Both the position numbers and the translations under genes were made by a program. Source: JBBSBL01 sp038251325 (lineage in GTDB: Bacteria; Actinomycetota; Thermoleophilia; Solirubrobacterales; Solirubrobacteraceae). From it: a stretch of DNA of 48,268 nucleotides. The notes beneath the pieces were generated by a model. That model did no database searches and was not told where the DNA came from. It saw only the letters and a program-made list of their open reading frames with translations. Location: positions 1 to 48,268 of the forward strand of contig JBBSBL010000016.1 of assembly GCA_038251325.1 (NCBI GenBank), read 5' to 3'. Of this stretch, positions 1 through 7,276 are shown piece after piece (position 1 is the stretch's first letter; every line of letters begins with the position of its first letter).

Positions 1-311
1 GGGGCGGGCGGATCGATGTAGACGCAGCCGAACAACTCGCCCTCCTCCGCGTCGAGCACGGCGTAGTAGAAGGATTCCTGCGCCGCGAACTCCGCCTCGT
101 GCCGCGCGAGGTCGGCCCGGTCCGCCTCGTGGCTCATGCTCGCCGGCGGCCAGCCCCACGCCGGGCCGTAGCGCGCCCACAGCCGCTCGCGGGAGCCCAT
201 GACCGCGGGGTAGTCGATGTCGACGTCGGCCGCGCGGATCGGCCGGAGGTGATGCCGCGTCGGCAGCTCGAGGCGCTCCGGGTGCCGGAAGCCGTCGGCG
301 AGCCACCCCAT
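1..311 (-). CDS. GNAT-like N-acetyltransferase, 3' part cut by window edge
   Basis: Reading the minus strand from the ATG at 311 gives about 103 residues before the window ends, so the C-terminal part is missing. The visible segment begins MGWLADGFRHPERLELPTR and runs to LDAEEGELFGCVYIDPPAP, which looks like the beta-strand region before the acetyl-CoA loop of GNAT acetyltransferases. The acetyl-CoA binding motif itself would lie outside the window. The start lies two bases after the TAG stop of the nitrilase gene, so the two are co-transcribed and probably translationally coupled. Substrate unknown. An annotation as GNAT rests on fold-like sequence recognition, not on a complete motif. Confidence 0.65.
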   Translation of the reverse strand, partial: MGWLADGFRHPERLELPTRHHLRPIRAADVDIDYPAVMGSRERLWARYGPAWGWPPASMSHEADRADLARHEAEFAAQESFYYAVLDAEEGELFGCVYIDPPA

Positions 312-313
312 GC

Positions 314-1228
314 CTACGAGTGAGACAGCAGCGGCACCAGCACGTCCTCCCGACCGTAGTGGCCGGTGACGTCGAAGGTCCGCTTGGCCTTCAGCGCGGC
401 CGACAGGTCGCAGTCGTGGAGGACCATGCCCTCCTCGCCGTAGAGCGGCCCCGCGACGACGTCCCCCTCGACTGGCTCGATGATCGCCGCGCCCCCGTTC
501 CCGAACACCTCCTTGCCCGCCGGCAGCGCGACCGGGAAGTCGGCCGGGAAGGCCGAGGCGGGGATGTACTGCGGCACCGATACGACGAAGGCACCGGACT
601 CATAGGCGATGTGCCGCATCGAACCGAGCCACTGCTCGGAGTCGTCGGCCGTCGGGGCGACGTAGATCTGCGGGCCGCCGCGGTAGACCGCGTAGCGCGC
701 GAGCGGCATGAAGTTCTCCCAGCAGATGAGGCCCCCGATCCGAGCCACCGGGGTGTCGAACACCTGGAGGTCGTCGCCGGCGCCCACCGCGTGGAAGAGG
801 CGCTCGTGGACGGTGGGCATGAGCTTGCGATGCTTGCCCAGGAGCCCCGCCGGCCCGAGGTGCACCAGGGTGTTCCACAGGCTGCCGGGGCGCTGCGAGT
901 CGCGCTCGTTCACGCCGATCGCGCAGTGCAGGTCGCGCTCGTGGCAGACCGCGGCGAGGCGATCGATCATCGGGCCGGGAACGTCGACGCTGCTCGTCCA
1001 CATGCGCTCCCAGAGGTCGTCGAACGCGCCGGCCCACGGGTTCGTCGACCCCGCCCACGACCCCGACGGGTAGAGCGACACGAAACACTCGGGAAGCACC
1101 GCGAGCCGTGCGCCCGCGTCGGCGGCGGCGTGCAGGAGCCGCTCCGCCTTCTCGATCGTGGCCTCGGCGTCGAGGATCGCGGGAGTGGCCTGGATCGCGG
1201 CGACGCGGACCGTGTCGAGGGACGTCAT
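314..1228 (-). CDS. Nitrilase (carbon-nitrogen hydrolase)
   Basis: A 304-residue enzyme of the nitrilase branch, expected to hydrolyse an organic nitrile to the carboxylic acid and ammonia in the cytoplasm. The catalytic triad is visible as Glu47 (VLPECF), Lys135 (HRKLMPT) and Cys169 in ICWENFMPLARYA. The CWEN signature with Pro favours true nitrilases over amidases of the same superfamily. The length fits the family (300-350). I prefer the ATG at 1228 over an upstream in-frame ATG at 1258, because a TAGGGT hexamer ends seven bases before it and the protein then begins directly with the first beta strand (VRVAAIQ). It leads a two-gene operon with the GNAT gene and is divergent from the small-barrel gene. 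Substrate cannot be told from sequence. Confidence 0.9.
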   Translation of the reverse strand: MTSLDTVRVAAIQATPAILDAEATIEKAERLLHAAADAGARLAVLPECFVSLYPSGSWAGSTNPWAGAFDDLWERMWTSSVDVPGPMIDRLAAVCHERDLHCAIGVNERDSQRPGSLWNTLVHLGPAGLLGKHRKLMPTVHERLFHAVGAGDDLQVFDTPVARIGGLICWENFMPLARYAVYRGGPQIYVAPTADDSEQWLGSMRHIAYESGAFVVSVPQYIPASAFPADFPVALPAGKEVFGNGGAAIIEPVEGDVVAGPLYGEEGMVLHDCDLSAALKAKRTFDVTGHYGREDVLVPLLSHS

Positions 1229-1235
1229 CGGACCG

Positions 1236-1241
1236 ACCCTA
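1236..1241 (-). promoter_or_regulatory. -10 hexamer TAGGGT for nitrilase
   Basis: On the minus strand the hexamer ends seven bases before the ATG and no ribosome binding site lies between. This predicts a leaderless or almost leaderless transcript. Confidence 0.5.
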
Positions 1242-1273
1242 CCCGCGACTGGCGGCATCCGCCGGGGCTCGGG

Positions 1274-1279
1274 TAGGCT
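1274..1279 (+). promoter_or_regulatory. -10 hexamer TAGGCT for small-barrel gene
   Basis: Lies 31 bases before the GTG start, with a good ribosome binding site (AGGAAGG) between. This transcript should carry a short leader, unlike many of its neighbours. Confidence 0.45.
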
Positions 1280-1310
1280 CGCGCGTCCCCGACAGGAAGG
1301 AACGAGAACC

Positions 1311-1592
1311 GTGCCCTACATGCTCACGCACTTCTGGCCGGGCGGGACGGAGGAGCAGTACCACGCCACCGCCGCCGTCGTCCATCCGCCCCAGGGTCTG
1401 CCGGAGGGGCAACTCCATCATGCCGCCGGGCCGACCGACGGCGGGTTCCTCGTGGCGGTCGTCTACGACGACAAGGAGACGGCCGATCGCTTCATGCAGG
1501 ACACGCTCATTCCGGCCATGCCGGTCGAAGGCTGCCTGGTCGGTCCGCCCGAGGAGCGCTCGGCCGAGCTCGCCTACCTCGAGTCGAGCTGA
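1311..1592 (+). CDS. Small dimeric alpha/beta-barrel-like protein (ABM-type), function unknown
   Basis: A 93-residue protein beginning VPYMLTHFWPGGTEEQY and containing GGFLVAVVYDDKETADRF. Size and the alternating strand/helix pattern resemble the antibiotic-biosynthesis-monooxygenase (ABM) or Dabb ferredoxin-like barrel group. I recall similar uncharacterised proteins in actinobacteria with the same HFWPGGT and PPEERSAE segments, but cannot verify that here. The GTG at 1311 is chosen because AGGAAGG sits ten bases upstream; the in-frame ATG at 1158 lies inside the nitrilase gene. It precedes the DAPG-hydrolase-like gene by 118 bases that hold a strong hairpin, so co-transcription is uncertain. 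Confidence 0.75.
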   Translation: MPYMLTHFWPGGTEEQYHATAAVVHPPQGLPEGQLHHAAGPTDGGFLVAVVYDDKETADRFMQDTLIPAMPVEGCLVGPPEERSAELAYLESS

Positions 1593-1610
1593 GAGAGCGC
1601 GCCCTCGGGT

Positions 1611-1642
1611 GAGGCGAGCGCCGCGGAGGCAGCGCTCGCCTC
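1611..1642 (+). terminator. Strong GC hairpin after small-barrel gene
   Basis: Perfect 11-bp inverted repeat GAGGCGAGCGC / GCGCTCGCCTC around a 10-base loop, 18 bases after the stop. No T-run follows, which is common for actinobacterial terminators. It could separate this gene from the next or act as an attenuator. Confidence 0.5.
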
Positions 1643-1710
1643 CGAGCGGACCCGTTCGGCGCCTCGGCCTCGGCGGCGATTTCCAGCGTGCGGAACAACG
1701 GGAGGGTGAC

Positions 1711-2508
1711 GTGACGGACGACGCGACGCTCGCCGACCTCCTCGCCCGCCCGATGGCGCCGGCTGACGCCGAGGCGCTCGCCGCGATCGACGCCGGGCCG
1801 ATGGCGCCGGCCGACGCGGTCGGGCTCGACGCGGTCGACCGGCTGCTGGATCCCGCGCCGCTGCCGGCCGAGACCGGGTGGTGCCGGCGGCCCGACGGCT
1901 CCGCGCACGTGGCCGTCCGCACCACGATGCCCGGGGTCACCGGCCCGATGGTCGACTGGTGGTTCGACTGGCACCCGCGCGACCCGCTCCGCTACCGGAT
2001 CTGGCATCCGCCGGCCCACGTCGGCAACGCGCTCGATCCCCCGCGCGAGCCCGGGGCCAAGCCGCACTGGGGCGCCGTCCACCATCCGGTGGAGGACGTC
2101 GGCACCGGGACGGTCCACGCCCGCATCGCCTTCTGCGCGCCGACCGCGCTCGGCTTCTCCACGGACGCCCTGGCGGACGACCGCGTGGCGACGATCGTGT
2201 GCGGCCGCGTCGGCGACGACGCGCGGCGGGTCTGGCACTCCGTCATGGCCCACGTCTTCCTCCGCGACGGCGACGGCGTCGTGCTGCGCAGCCGCTTCTG
2301 GCTCGGCGCCGACATCCGCCCGTTCGGCCCGGCGCCGGTCGCCGCGGCGGGGGGCGCGCTGCTCAACCGGGCCGCGGTGCGGCGGCGCGCGCTGCCCGCC
2401 GCCCTGCCGCCGCGGCTGGCCCGTCACTGCGCCGAGGAGTACGCGAACCTCGCCGCGCTGCTCCCCGGCCTCCACGCGCGCGTTGGCCCGGACGCCGCCG
2501 CCCGATGA
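1711..2508 (+). CDS. DAPG hydrolase (PhlG)-like family protein
   Basis: A 265-residue protein whose core (GPMVDWWFDWHPRDPLRY, then RIWHPPAHV) matches the pattern of 2,4-diacetylphloroglucinol hydrolase PhlG, a zinc enzyme that removes an acetyl group by C-C bond hydrolysis. Candidate metal-binding His and Glu residues occur around HPRDP, WHPPAH and the later VWHSVMAHVF. The start taken is the GTG at 1711, preceded by GGGAGGG; in-frame ATGs at 1753 and 1801 are alternatives and lie in a short repeated segment. The stop overlaps the next gene's ATG (ATGA), so it is coupled to the flavin oxidase. The family includes many members of unknown substrate, so the true reaction is not established. Confidence 0.75.
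   Translation: MTDDATLADLLARPMAPADAEALAAIDAGPMAPADAVGLDAVDRLLDPAPLPAETGWCRRPDGSAHVAVRTTMPGVTGPMVDWWFDWHPRDPLRYRIWHPPAHVGNALDPPREPGAKPHWGAVHHPVEDVGTGTVHARIAFCAPTALGFSTDALADDRVATIVCGRVGDDARRVWHSVMAHVFLRDGDGVVLRSRFWLGADIRPFGPAPVAAAGGALLNRAAVRRRALPAALPPRLARHCAEEYANLAALLPGLHARVGPDAAAR
1750..1817 (+). repeat. Imperfect direct repeat in the N-terminus of the DAPG-hydrolase-like gene
   Basis: Two 20-base copies, 1750-1769 and 1798-1817, differ at one position and encode PMAPADA twice, 16 codons apart. Each carries an in-frame ATG. Probably a small tandem duplication. Confidence 0.6.
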
Positions 2509-3839
2509 GCGCCGACCTCGCCGACAGCCTGCTGCACCGAGGCGACCCCGGCTACGAGGCGGCTCGCCGCGCCGCGGTGTGGAACGCCCGCACGCCGGAC
2601 CGTCACCCCGACTGCATCGCGCTCGCCCGCCGCGAGGACGACGTCGTGGCGGCGGTGTGTCACGCGCGCGAGGCGGGATGGAAGATCGGCGTGCGCTCGG
2701 GCGGCCATTCGTGGTCGGGCTCGCACGTCCGTGACGGGGGCATGCTGCTCGACGTCTCGCGGCTCGCCGCGGTGACGGTCGACGCCGAGGGGATGAGCGC
2801 GACCGCCCAGCCCGGCGCCATCGGCGCCGACCTCGAGCGGCGGCTGGAAGCGCAGGATCGCTTCTTCCCCGTCGGCCACTGCCCGGGCGTCGCCCTCGGC
2901 GGCTATCTGCTCCAGGGCGGCTATGGCTGGAACTCACGCGCGCTCGGGCCCGCCTGCATGAGCGTGACGGCGATCGACGTCGTCACCGCCGACGGCGAGC
3001 TCGTCCGGGCGGACGCGGAGCGCCACGCCGACCTGTTCTGGGCCGCACGCGGGTCCGGGCCCGGCTTCTTCGGCGCGGTCACGCGCTTTCACCTGCGCCT
3101 CCATCGGCGCCCGCCCGTGCTCATGAACAGCACGACGATCTATCCGGTCGACGTGCTCGACGAGGTGATCCTCTGGGCGCGCGACGTCGGCCCGTGGGTC
3201 TCGCGCGCCACGGAGATGATGGTGGTGCTGCACCGCGACTGGATGGGGCTGGCGGGCACGACGCTGGCCGTCGTGGGGCCGACCTACGCCGGGAGCGAGG
3301 AGGACGCCCGCGAGGCGCTCGCCGTGCTGGAGAGCTGCCCGGTCCGCGACCGCGCGCTCCTCGCCGCTGCGCCGGAGCCCGCGCGCACCGCCGACCTCGT
3401 CGCGGCGGTCGGAGCGTCCTATCCCGACGGCCACCGCTACGCGGTCGACAACGTCTGGACCCACGCGAGCGGGGCCGACCTCCTGCCCGGCGTGCGGCGG
3501 ATCGCCGAGACGATGCCACCCGACCCCTCGCACATGTTGTGGCTCAACTGGGGCCCGTCGCCGGCGCGTCCGGACATGGCCTACTCGCTCGAGGACGACG
3601 TCTACATCGCGGTCTACGGGATCTCCGACGACCGGGCACGCGACGACGAGATGGCGGCCTGGGCCGCCGACCGAATGCGCGAGCTCGAGCCGCTCGCCAC
3701 CGGGATCCAGCTCGCCGATGAGAACCTCGGCCGCCGGCCCGCGCGCTTCGTCTCCGACGCGAACCTCGCGCGGCTCGACGCCGTCCGGGCCGCGTACGAC
3801 CCGGACGGGCGCTTCCACCCCTGGCTGGGACGGCCGTAG
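2505..3839 (+). CDS. BBE-type FAD-linked oxidase, predicted bicovalent flavin
   Basis: A 444-residue flavoprotein oxidase. The N-terminal half is a PCMH-type FAD-binding domain with RSGGHSWSG; His68 is the usual 8-alpha-histidyl link to FAD. Cys126 in VGHCPGVALGGY sits where berberine-bridge-enzyme relatives carry the second, 6-S-cysteinyl link, so bicovalent flavinylation is predicted. The C-terminus (RLDAVRAAYDPDGRFHPWLG) is a typical BBE tail. Such enzymes oxidise alcohols, sugars or phenolic/polyketide substrates with O2. It overlaps the DAPG-hydrolase-like gene by four bases, so the two likely act on related compounds, possibly acylphloroglucinol-like aromatics; that is inference. It is convergent with a second flavin oxidase. 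Confidence 0.88.
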   Translation: MSADLADSLLHRGDPGYEAARRAAVWNARTPDRHPDCIALARREDDVVAAVCHAREAGWKIGVRSGGHSWSGSHVRDGGMLLDVSRLAAVTVDAEGMSATAQPGAIGADLERRLEAQDRFFPVGHCPGVALGGYLLQGGYGWNSRALGPACMSVTAIDVVTADGELVRADAERHADLFWAARGSGPGFFGAVTRFHLRLHRRPPVLMNSTTIYPVDVLDEVILWARDVGPWVSRATEMMVVLHRDWMGLAGTTLAVVGPTYAGSEEDAREALAVLESCPVRDRALLAAAPEPARTADLVAAVGASYPDGHRYAVDNVWTHASGADLLPGVRRIAETMPPDPSHMLWLNWGPSPARPDMAYSLEDDVYIAVYGISDDRARDDEMAAWAADRMRELEPLATGIQLADENLGRRPARFVSDANLARLDAVRAAYDPDGRFHPWLGRP

Positions 3840-3852
3840 GAACCGCGCCCCG

Positions 3853-3868
3853 CGCGCCATACGGCGCG
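3853..3868. terminator. Hairpin between convergent flavin-oxidase genes
   Basis: CGCGCC / GGCGCG stem with an ATAC loop in the 47-base gap; the stem can be lengthened across one bulged base. It is placed to stop transcription from both sides. Confidence 0.45.
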
Positions 3869-3886
3869 GCGCGTCCCCGGCCGTCC

Positions 3887-5236
3887 TCAGGCCGCGGCCG
3901 CCGCGATCGGGTGGCTCGAGACGAGCAGCTGCTCGGGGTCGCTCGCCGCCCGTGCGGTCCGCAGGCGCGAGTAGGTCTCCTCGTCGTGCAGCAGCGCCGC
4001 GTCGCCGCCCCGCTCGGTGAAGTTGAGGTACGCGCCGCCGGTGGCCCACGGCGACATCCGCTCGACGAGCAGGTCGACGTGCGCGGTGATCGCGGGCGCC
4101 ATCGCGGGATCCATCGGCATGCCGACACCGAACAGGCAGAAGGCGCCGTCGACACGCCCGCAGCCCTCGCCACCGCGCGCGAGCGCGCCGCCGAGCTGGC
4201 GCAGCTCCGCCATCAGCAGCGGCGAGCCCGAGTCCGGTCCGGCGACCTCGACGAAGGCGGCCAGCGCCGCATCGTCGAGCTCGCCCAGCATCGTGTGGTG
4301 CCCGATGCCGGGGACCGGCATCGGCGGGTCCATGTGGATCTCCACGAGCCTCGCGGGCGGCATCGGCCCCCACGTGTCGAGAACCGGCTCGGCGACCTCG
4401 CGTAGCCCGTCGAGCAGCGTCCGCGCGTCGGCCTCGCCGCCCAGCGAGGCGCCGTCGACGGCGACCAGCGGGCGGTCGCGTAGCGGCTCGGGGATGTCGG
4501 GCAGTGGCGGCAGCCGCAGCAGCCGCGCCGAGGTGGTGACGGTCTCGGGTGCCGTGCGCGTCCACTCGTGCCAGCGCCGGAGGATCTCCGGCGCGTGCTC
4601 CCCCGCCCAGATCGACGCGCCGGCGTAGACCTCCTCGAGCTCGAGCGCCTCGAGCTCCAGCGAGGTGATGATCGCGAGGCTCCCGCCGCCGCCGCGGAGC
4701 GCCCAGAACAGGTCGGCCTCCTGCTCGGGCGAGGCGGTGGCGATGCGGCCGTCGGGCAGCACCACTTCGAAGGAGCGCACGCTCTCGGCGGCCAGGCCGT
4801 GCTTGCGGCCGAGCCAGCTCAGGCCGCCACCCAGCACGTATCCGGCCACGCCCACGTCGGCCGCGGACCCGGACATCGCGGCGAGGCCGTGCGGAGCGAG
4901 CGCGCCGACGACGTCGGCCCAGATCGTCCCGGCTCCGACGCGAACCCGGCGCGCCTCGGCGTCCACGACGACGCCCGGCTCGATCTTGGTCCAGAGCAGG
5001 AGCGCGCCCGAGAGGTCGGGAAGCGCGGCCGCGCGATGGCCGGTGCCGAGCGGCGCGACCTTGAGTCCCCGCTCGCGCGCGTAGTCCACGACGGCCGCGA
5101 CCTCCTCCGCCGAGCGGGCGGTCGCGACGCCGGCCGGCCGCAGGTCGGCGGCGAGGTTCCACGCCGTTCGGGCCTCGTCGTAGCCGGGGTCGTCCGGAGA
5201 GAGGATCGCCGGCAGGGCCTGGGGCGTGGTCGACAT
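3887..5236 (-). CDS. FAD-linked oxidase, single covalent His link predicted
   Basis: A 449-residue PCMH/BBE-family flavoprotein. The FAD-binding domain spans roughly residues 30-210, with His67 in LGTGHRAAA as the covalent site and GVAGYVLGGGLSW as the loop that in bicovalent members carries Cys. Here the aligned residue is Ala/Ser (GSAADVG), so only one covalent bond is expected. The C-terminal YLNF motif and RTARAASDPEQL tail are BBE-like. The ATG at 5236 has a strong GAGGAGG site upstream. It is not obviously part of the convergent hydrolase/oxidase operon, but two related oxidases facing each other suggest a shared substrate class. Substrate unknown. Confidence 0.85.
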   Translation of the reverse strand: MSTTPQALPAILSPDDPGYDEARTAWNLAADLRPAGVATARSAEEVAAVVDYARERGLKVAPLGTGHRAAALPDLSGALLLWTKIEPGVVVDAEARRVRVGAGTIWADVVGALAPHGLAAMSGSAADVGVAGYVLGGGLSWLGRKHGLAAESVRSFEVVLPDGRIATASPEQEADLFWALRGGGGSLAIITSLELEALELEEVYAGASIWAGEHAPEILRRWHEWTRTAPETVTTSARLLRLPPLPDIPEPLRDRPLVAVDGASLGGEADARTLLDGLREVAEPVLDTWGPMPPARLVEIHMDPPMPVPGIGHHTMLGELDDAALAAFVEVAGPDSGSPLLMAELRQLGGALARGGEGCGRVDGAFCLFGVGMPMDPAMAPAITAHVDLLVERMSPWATGGAYLNFTERGGDAALLHDEETYSRLRTARAASDPEQLLVSSHPIAAAAA

Positions 5237-5327
5237 GTGTCCTCCTCGGAGTCGGTGGGGCGGCTGGCGCCGGGGGCGCCCGATCCTCGCAAATCGGAGC
5301 GGCGGGCGCTCGGGAATCGACGGCGTC

Positions 5328-5720
5328 TCAGTAGATCCGAAGACCCGTGCAGGTCGCGAGCCGATCGAAGTCGGCGTCGGCGTGCAGCAGGGGCGCGCCG
5401 GTGCGGACGCAGGGCGCAGCGATCAGACAGTCGAGAGTCTTGCGAATCGTGATGCCACGACGCCGCGCCGCCCGGTACAGCTCGGCCGCGAGACCGAAGT
5501 CGTCGATGCCCTCCAGGCGGAGGATCGGGAAGGCCCGCAGGTGGATGTCGAGCATCCGCGCCTGCCGCTCCGATCGGACCCCCTGCAGAAGCTCTCCGTA
5601 GACGACGTCGGTGAGGGCGACCGGCTCGCCGCGCTCGATCAGCTCGACGCACCTCGTCGCGGCGTCGCTCGGCCGATCGGTCAGGACGTCGATCCAGACG
5701 CTCGTGTCGACGACGATCAC
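5328..5720 (-). CDS. vapC: VapC-type PIN-domain ribonuclease toxin
   Basis: A 130-residue PIN domain. The acidic metal site is visible as Asp5 (VVDTSVWIDVL), Glu43 (VYGELLQG), Asp97 (LDCLIAA) and Asp115/Asp117 (HADADF). This matches Mg-dependent VapC endoribonucleases, which typically cut tRNA or rRNA. The start overlaps the stop of the upstream small gene by four bases, the classic antitoxin-toxin coupling. All catalytic acids are present, so the toxin looks intact. Confidence 0.9.
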   Translation of the reverse strand: MIVVDTSVWIDVLTDRPSDAATRCVELIERGEPVALTDVVYGELLQGVRSERQARMLDIHLRAFPILRLEGIDDFGLAAELYRAARRRGITIRKTLDCLIAAPCVRTGAPLLHADADFDRLATCTGLRIY

Positions 5721-5914
5721 GAACGCCCTTGGCGGGATTGGTCGAGGTCCCCCTCCCAGTGGACCTTGCCGCGCAGATCGAGGATGCCGATCCGGCGATG
5801 GCGGGCGACGAGCTCCCGCAGAGCGAGATCTACCGCCTCGCGCTTGGTGCGCACGCCGGTGAGGCGCTGGACCTCGGCCATCACGCCATCATCGATCTCG
5901 ACGTTCGTCCGCAT
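5717..5914 (-). CDS. vapB: VapB-type antitoxin
   Basis: About 65 residues: MRTNVEIDDGVMAEVQRLTG, then TKREAVDLALRELVARHRR. This is the ribbon-helix-helix-like VapB pattern, with an N-terminal DNA-binding strand and helices, and a C-terminal tail (DLRGKVHWEGDLDQSR) that would wrap the toxin. I prefer the ATG at 5914 to one two codons upstream, because TATCCT ends seven bases before it. An inverted repeat just upstream of the -10 is a plausible operator for autorepression by the VapBC complex. Confidence 0.88.
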   Translation of the reverse strand: MRTNVEIDDGVMAEVQRLTGVRTKREAVDLALRELVARHRRIGILDLRGKVHWEGDLDQSRQGRS

Positions 5915-5921
5915 ACACATC

Positions 5922-5927
5922 AGGATA
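5922..5927 (-). promoter_or_regulatory. -10 hexamer TATCCT for vapBC
   Basis: On the minus strand, seven bases before the chosen ATG of vapB, with no ribosome binding site. Leaderless expression is predicted. Confidence 0.5.
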
Positions 5928-5942
5928 CACCGATAGAGGTGT
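5927..5942. promoter_or_regulatory. Inverted repeat, candidate VapB operator
   Basis: ACACC-N6-GGTGT abuts and slightly overlaps the vapBC -10 element. Position and symmetry fit autorepression by a dimeric antitoxin. Confidence 0.4.
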
Positions 5943-6017
5943 GTGCTCGAAGGGACGCCGCCGTCGCGGCATCGCCTCCGAGCGTACGGCGCGAGTCGAG
6001 CGCGCTCGGGACCGCGC

Positions 6018-7016
6018 TCAGCCCACGCCGTTGAGCTCGTCCACCGCCCCGATGAGGTCGCCGATGCCGAACGAGTCGACGGCGACGATCGTCGGCAGCC
6101 GGCCGCGCGCGTCGCGGCAGGCGCGCGCCCGGGCGACGAGCGCCGCGCGCGTGTTCACCACCGCGGCCGCCGCGCGGGAGGGCGCCCCGTTCACGAGCAC
6201 CCAGTGGTTCATGAGGAAGAGCGGCGCGGTTGTCCCGCCGCGGTTGGGGCGGCAGCTGTCGGCCAACCGGAGCGGATCGGTGAGCTCGGCCGTCGTGCCG
6301 AACGTGTAGGGCGTCTCCTGCAGGATCCCGTCGTAGGCGCGGTGGTACCAGGGGATCGTGCCGGCTCCGGCGTCGTGCTCGGCGAGCATGAGCACGCGCT
6401 TGCCGCGGGCGATCATCCGGCGCAGCGTCGGGAAGCGGTCGGTCCGGCCGCGATAGACGAAGCGCCGCAGGCCGCTGTCGCGCACCGCGGCCGCGTAGTC
6501 CTCGGGCGAGATGTAGTCCTCGTTGACGATCGTCATCGCCTCGCGGGGGTGCGTGCGCAGGAAGTCGGCGATCCAGCCGAAGCCCTCCCGCAGCGGCGTC
6601 GCGCCGATCTCGCACAGGACGTGGCAGAGGAAGGTCTCCTTCGGGCCGGGCGGCGGCGGCGGGGAGCCGGCGTCGGCGGTGATGACCTTGCCGTCGGCGC
6701 GACGCACCCCGTAGTGGGTGTCGATGAGCAGCGCGCGGACGCCGCCGCGCAGCTGGCTCGGGATGTCCCCGATCTGGTTGGGGATGAGCCACCCCAGCGA
6801 CTCCGAGGACATCGAGTTGTGCGTGCCCGGGAGCACGACGCGGTCGAATGTGCGCGAGCACAGCGCGGCGTGGCCGTTGCAGGGGCGGGGGTCGGGGTGC
6901 CACCAGCCGTGCGCGGGCGCGGCGCCCAGCGCGGCGATCGCCGCGGCCGCCAGGCACGCCGCCCACACCGCGCCGCGGCGGCGGACGAACAGGACCGGGA
7001 CTCTGGAGGCTTGCAT
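6018..7016 (-). CDS. Secreted PI-PLC X-domain-like phosphodiesterase
   Basis: A 332-residue protein with an N-terminal signal (RRR followed by a hydrophobic stretch, about residues 12-36, ending in AHG). The mature part carries the PI-PLC X-box pattern: LPGTHNSM with His66, and a second His132 in FLCHVLCEIG, the acid/base pair of bacterial PI-PLC-like enzymes. Bacterial members cleave phosphatidylinositol or GPI-type head groups without calcium, but many actinobacterial members are uncharacterised. Several Cys residues (in PRPCNGHAALC, CHVLC, DSCRP, ARACRD) could form disulfides outside the membrane. Predicted leaderless from TAGGGT six bases upstream. Confidence 0.78.
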   Translation of the reverse strand: MQASRVPVLFVRRRGAVWAACLAAAAIAALGAAPAHGWWHPDPRPCNGHAALCSRTFDRVVLPGTHNSMSSESLGWLIPNQIGDIPSQLRGGVRALLIDTHYGVRRADGKVITADAGSPPPPPGPKETFLCHVLCEIGATPLREGFGWIADFLRTHPREAMTIVNEDYISPEDYAAAVRDSGLRRFVYRGRTDRFPTLRRMIARGKRVLMLAEHDAGAGTIPWYHRAYDGILQETPYTFGTTAELTDPLRLADSCRPNRGGTTAPLFLMNHWVLVNGAPSRAAAAVVNTRAALVARARACRDARGRLPTIVAVDSFGIGDLIGAVDELNGVG

Positions 7017-7022
7017 GACACG

Positions 7023-7028
7023 ACCCTA
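7023..7028 (-). promoter_or_regulatory. -10 hexamer TAGGGT for PI-PLC-like gene
   Basis: Minus strand, ends six bases before the ATG at 7016, which is exactly leaderless spacing. Confidence 0.5.
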
Positions 7029-7069
7029 TGCCGATCCCGGGGCGGGAGGCAAGCTCGAACGTCGCCCGG

Positions 7070-7276
7070 CTACGCGCCCCCACTCGCGCCGCCGCCGAGG
7101 CCGACCCGGTCCGGGAGCGAGGCGAGCCGGCGCTCGGCCGGGTCCGGGTAGTGGCGTTCGACCGTGCCGTCGAGCAGCGCGAGGTGGCGCGCGACGGCGG
7201 GGCGGCGCACCGCCGGCGCGTGCTCGGCGAGGCCGTCCAGCAGCGCGCGCATCCGCCGCGCGATCTGCGGCGTCTC
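7070..7276 (-). pseudogene. DUF2254 membrane protein, C-terminal remnant
   Basis: The minus-strand frame ending at 7070 reads TPQIARRMRALLDGLAEHAP, later RPAVARHLALLDGTVERHY and PDPAERRLASLPDRVGLGG. This is the soluble C-terminal pattern I know from DUF2254 membrane proteins. The expected N-terminal membrane segments and the rest of the soluble domain are absent: upstream of about 7276 the sequence turns into a P450 fragment on the other strand. About 68 codons survive and no start codon belongs to them. Recognition is from memory of the family, not a search. Confidence 0.6.

Noticed and set aside
2934..5162. Minus-strand open frame (about 742 codons) spanning both flavin oxidases
   Set aside because: Covers parts of two genes in other frames and has no domain; a shadow.
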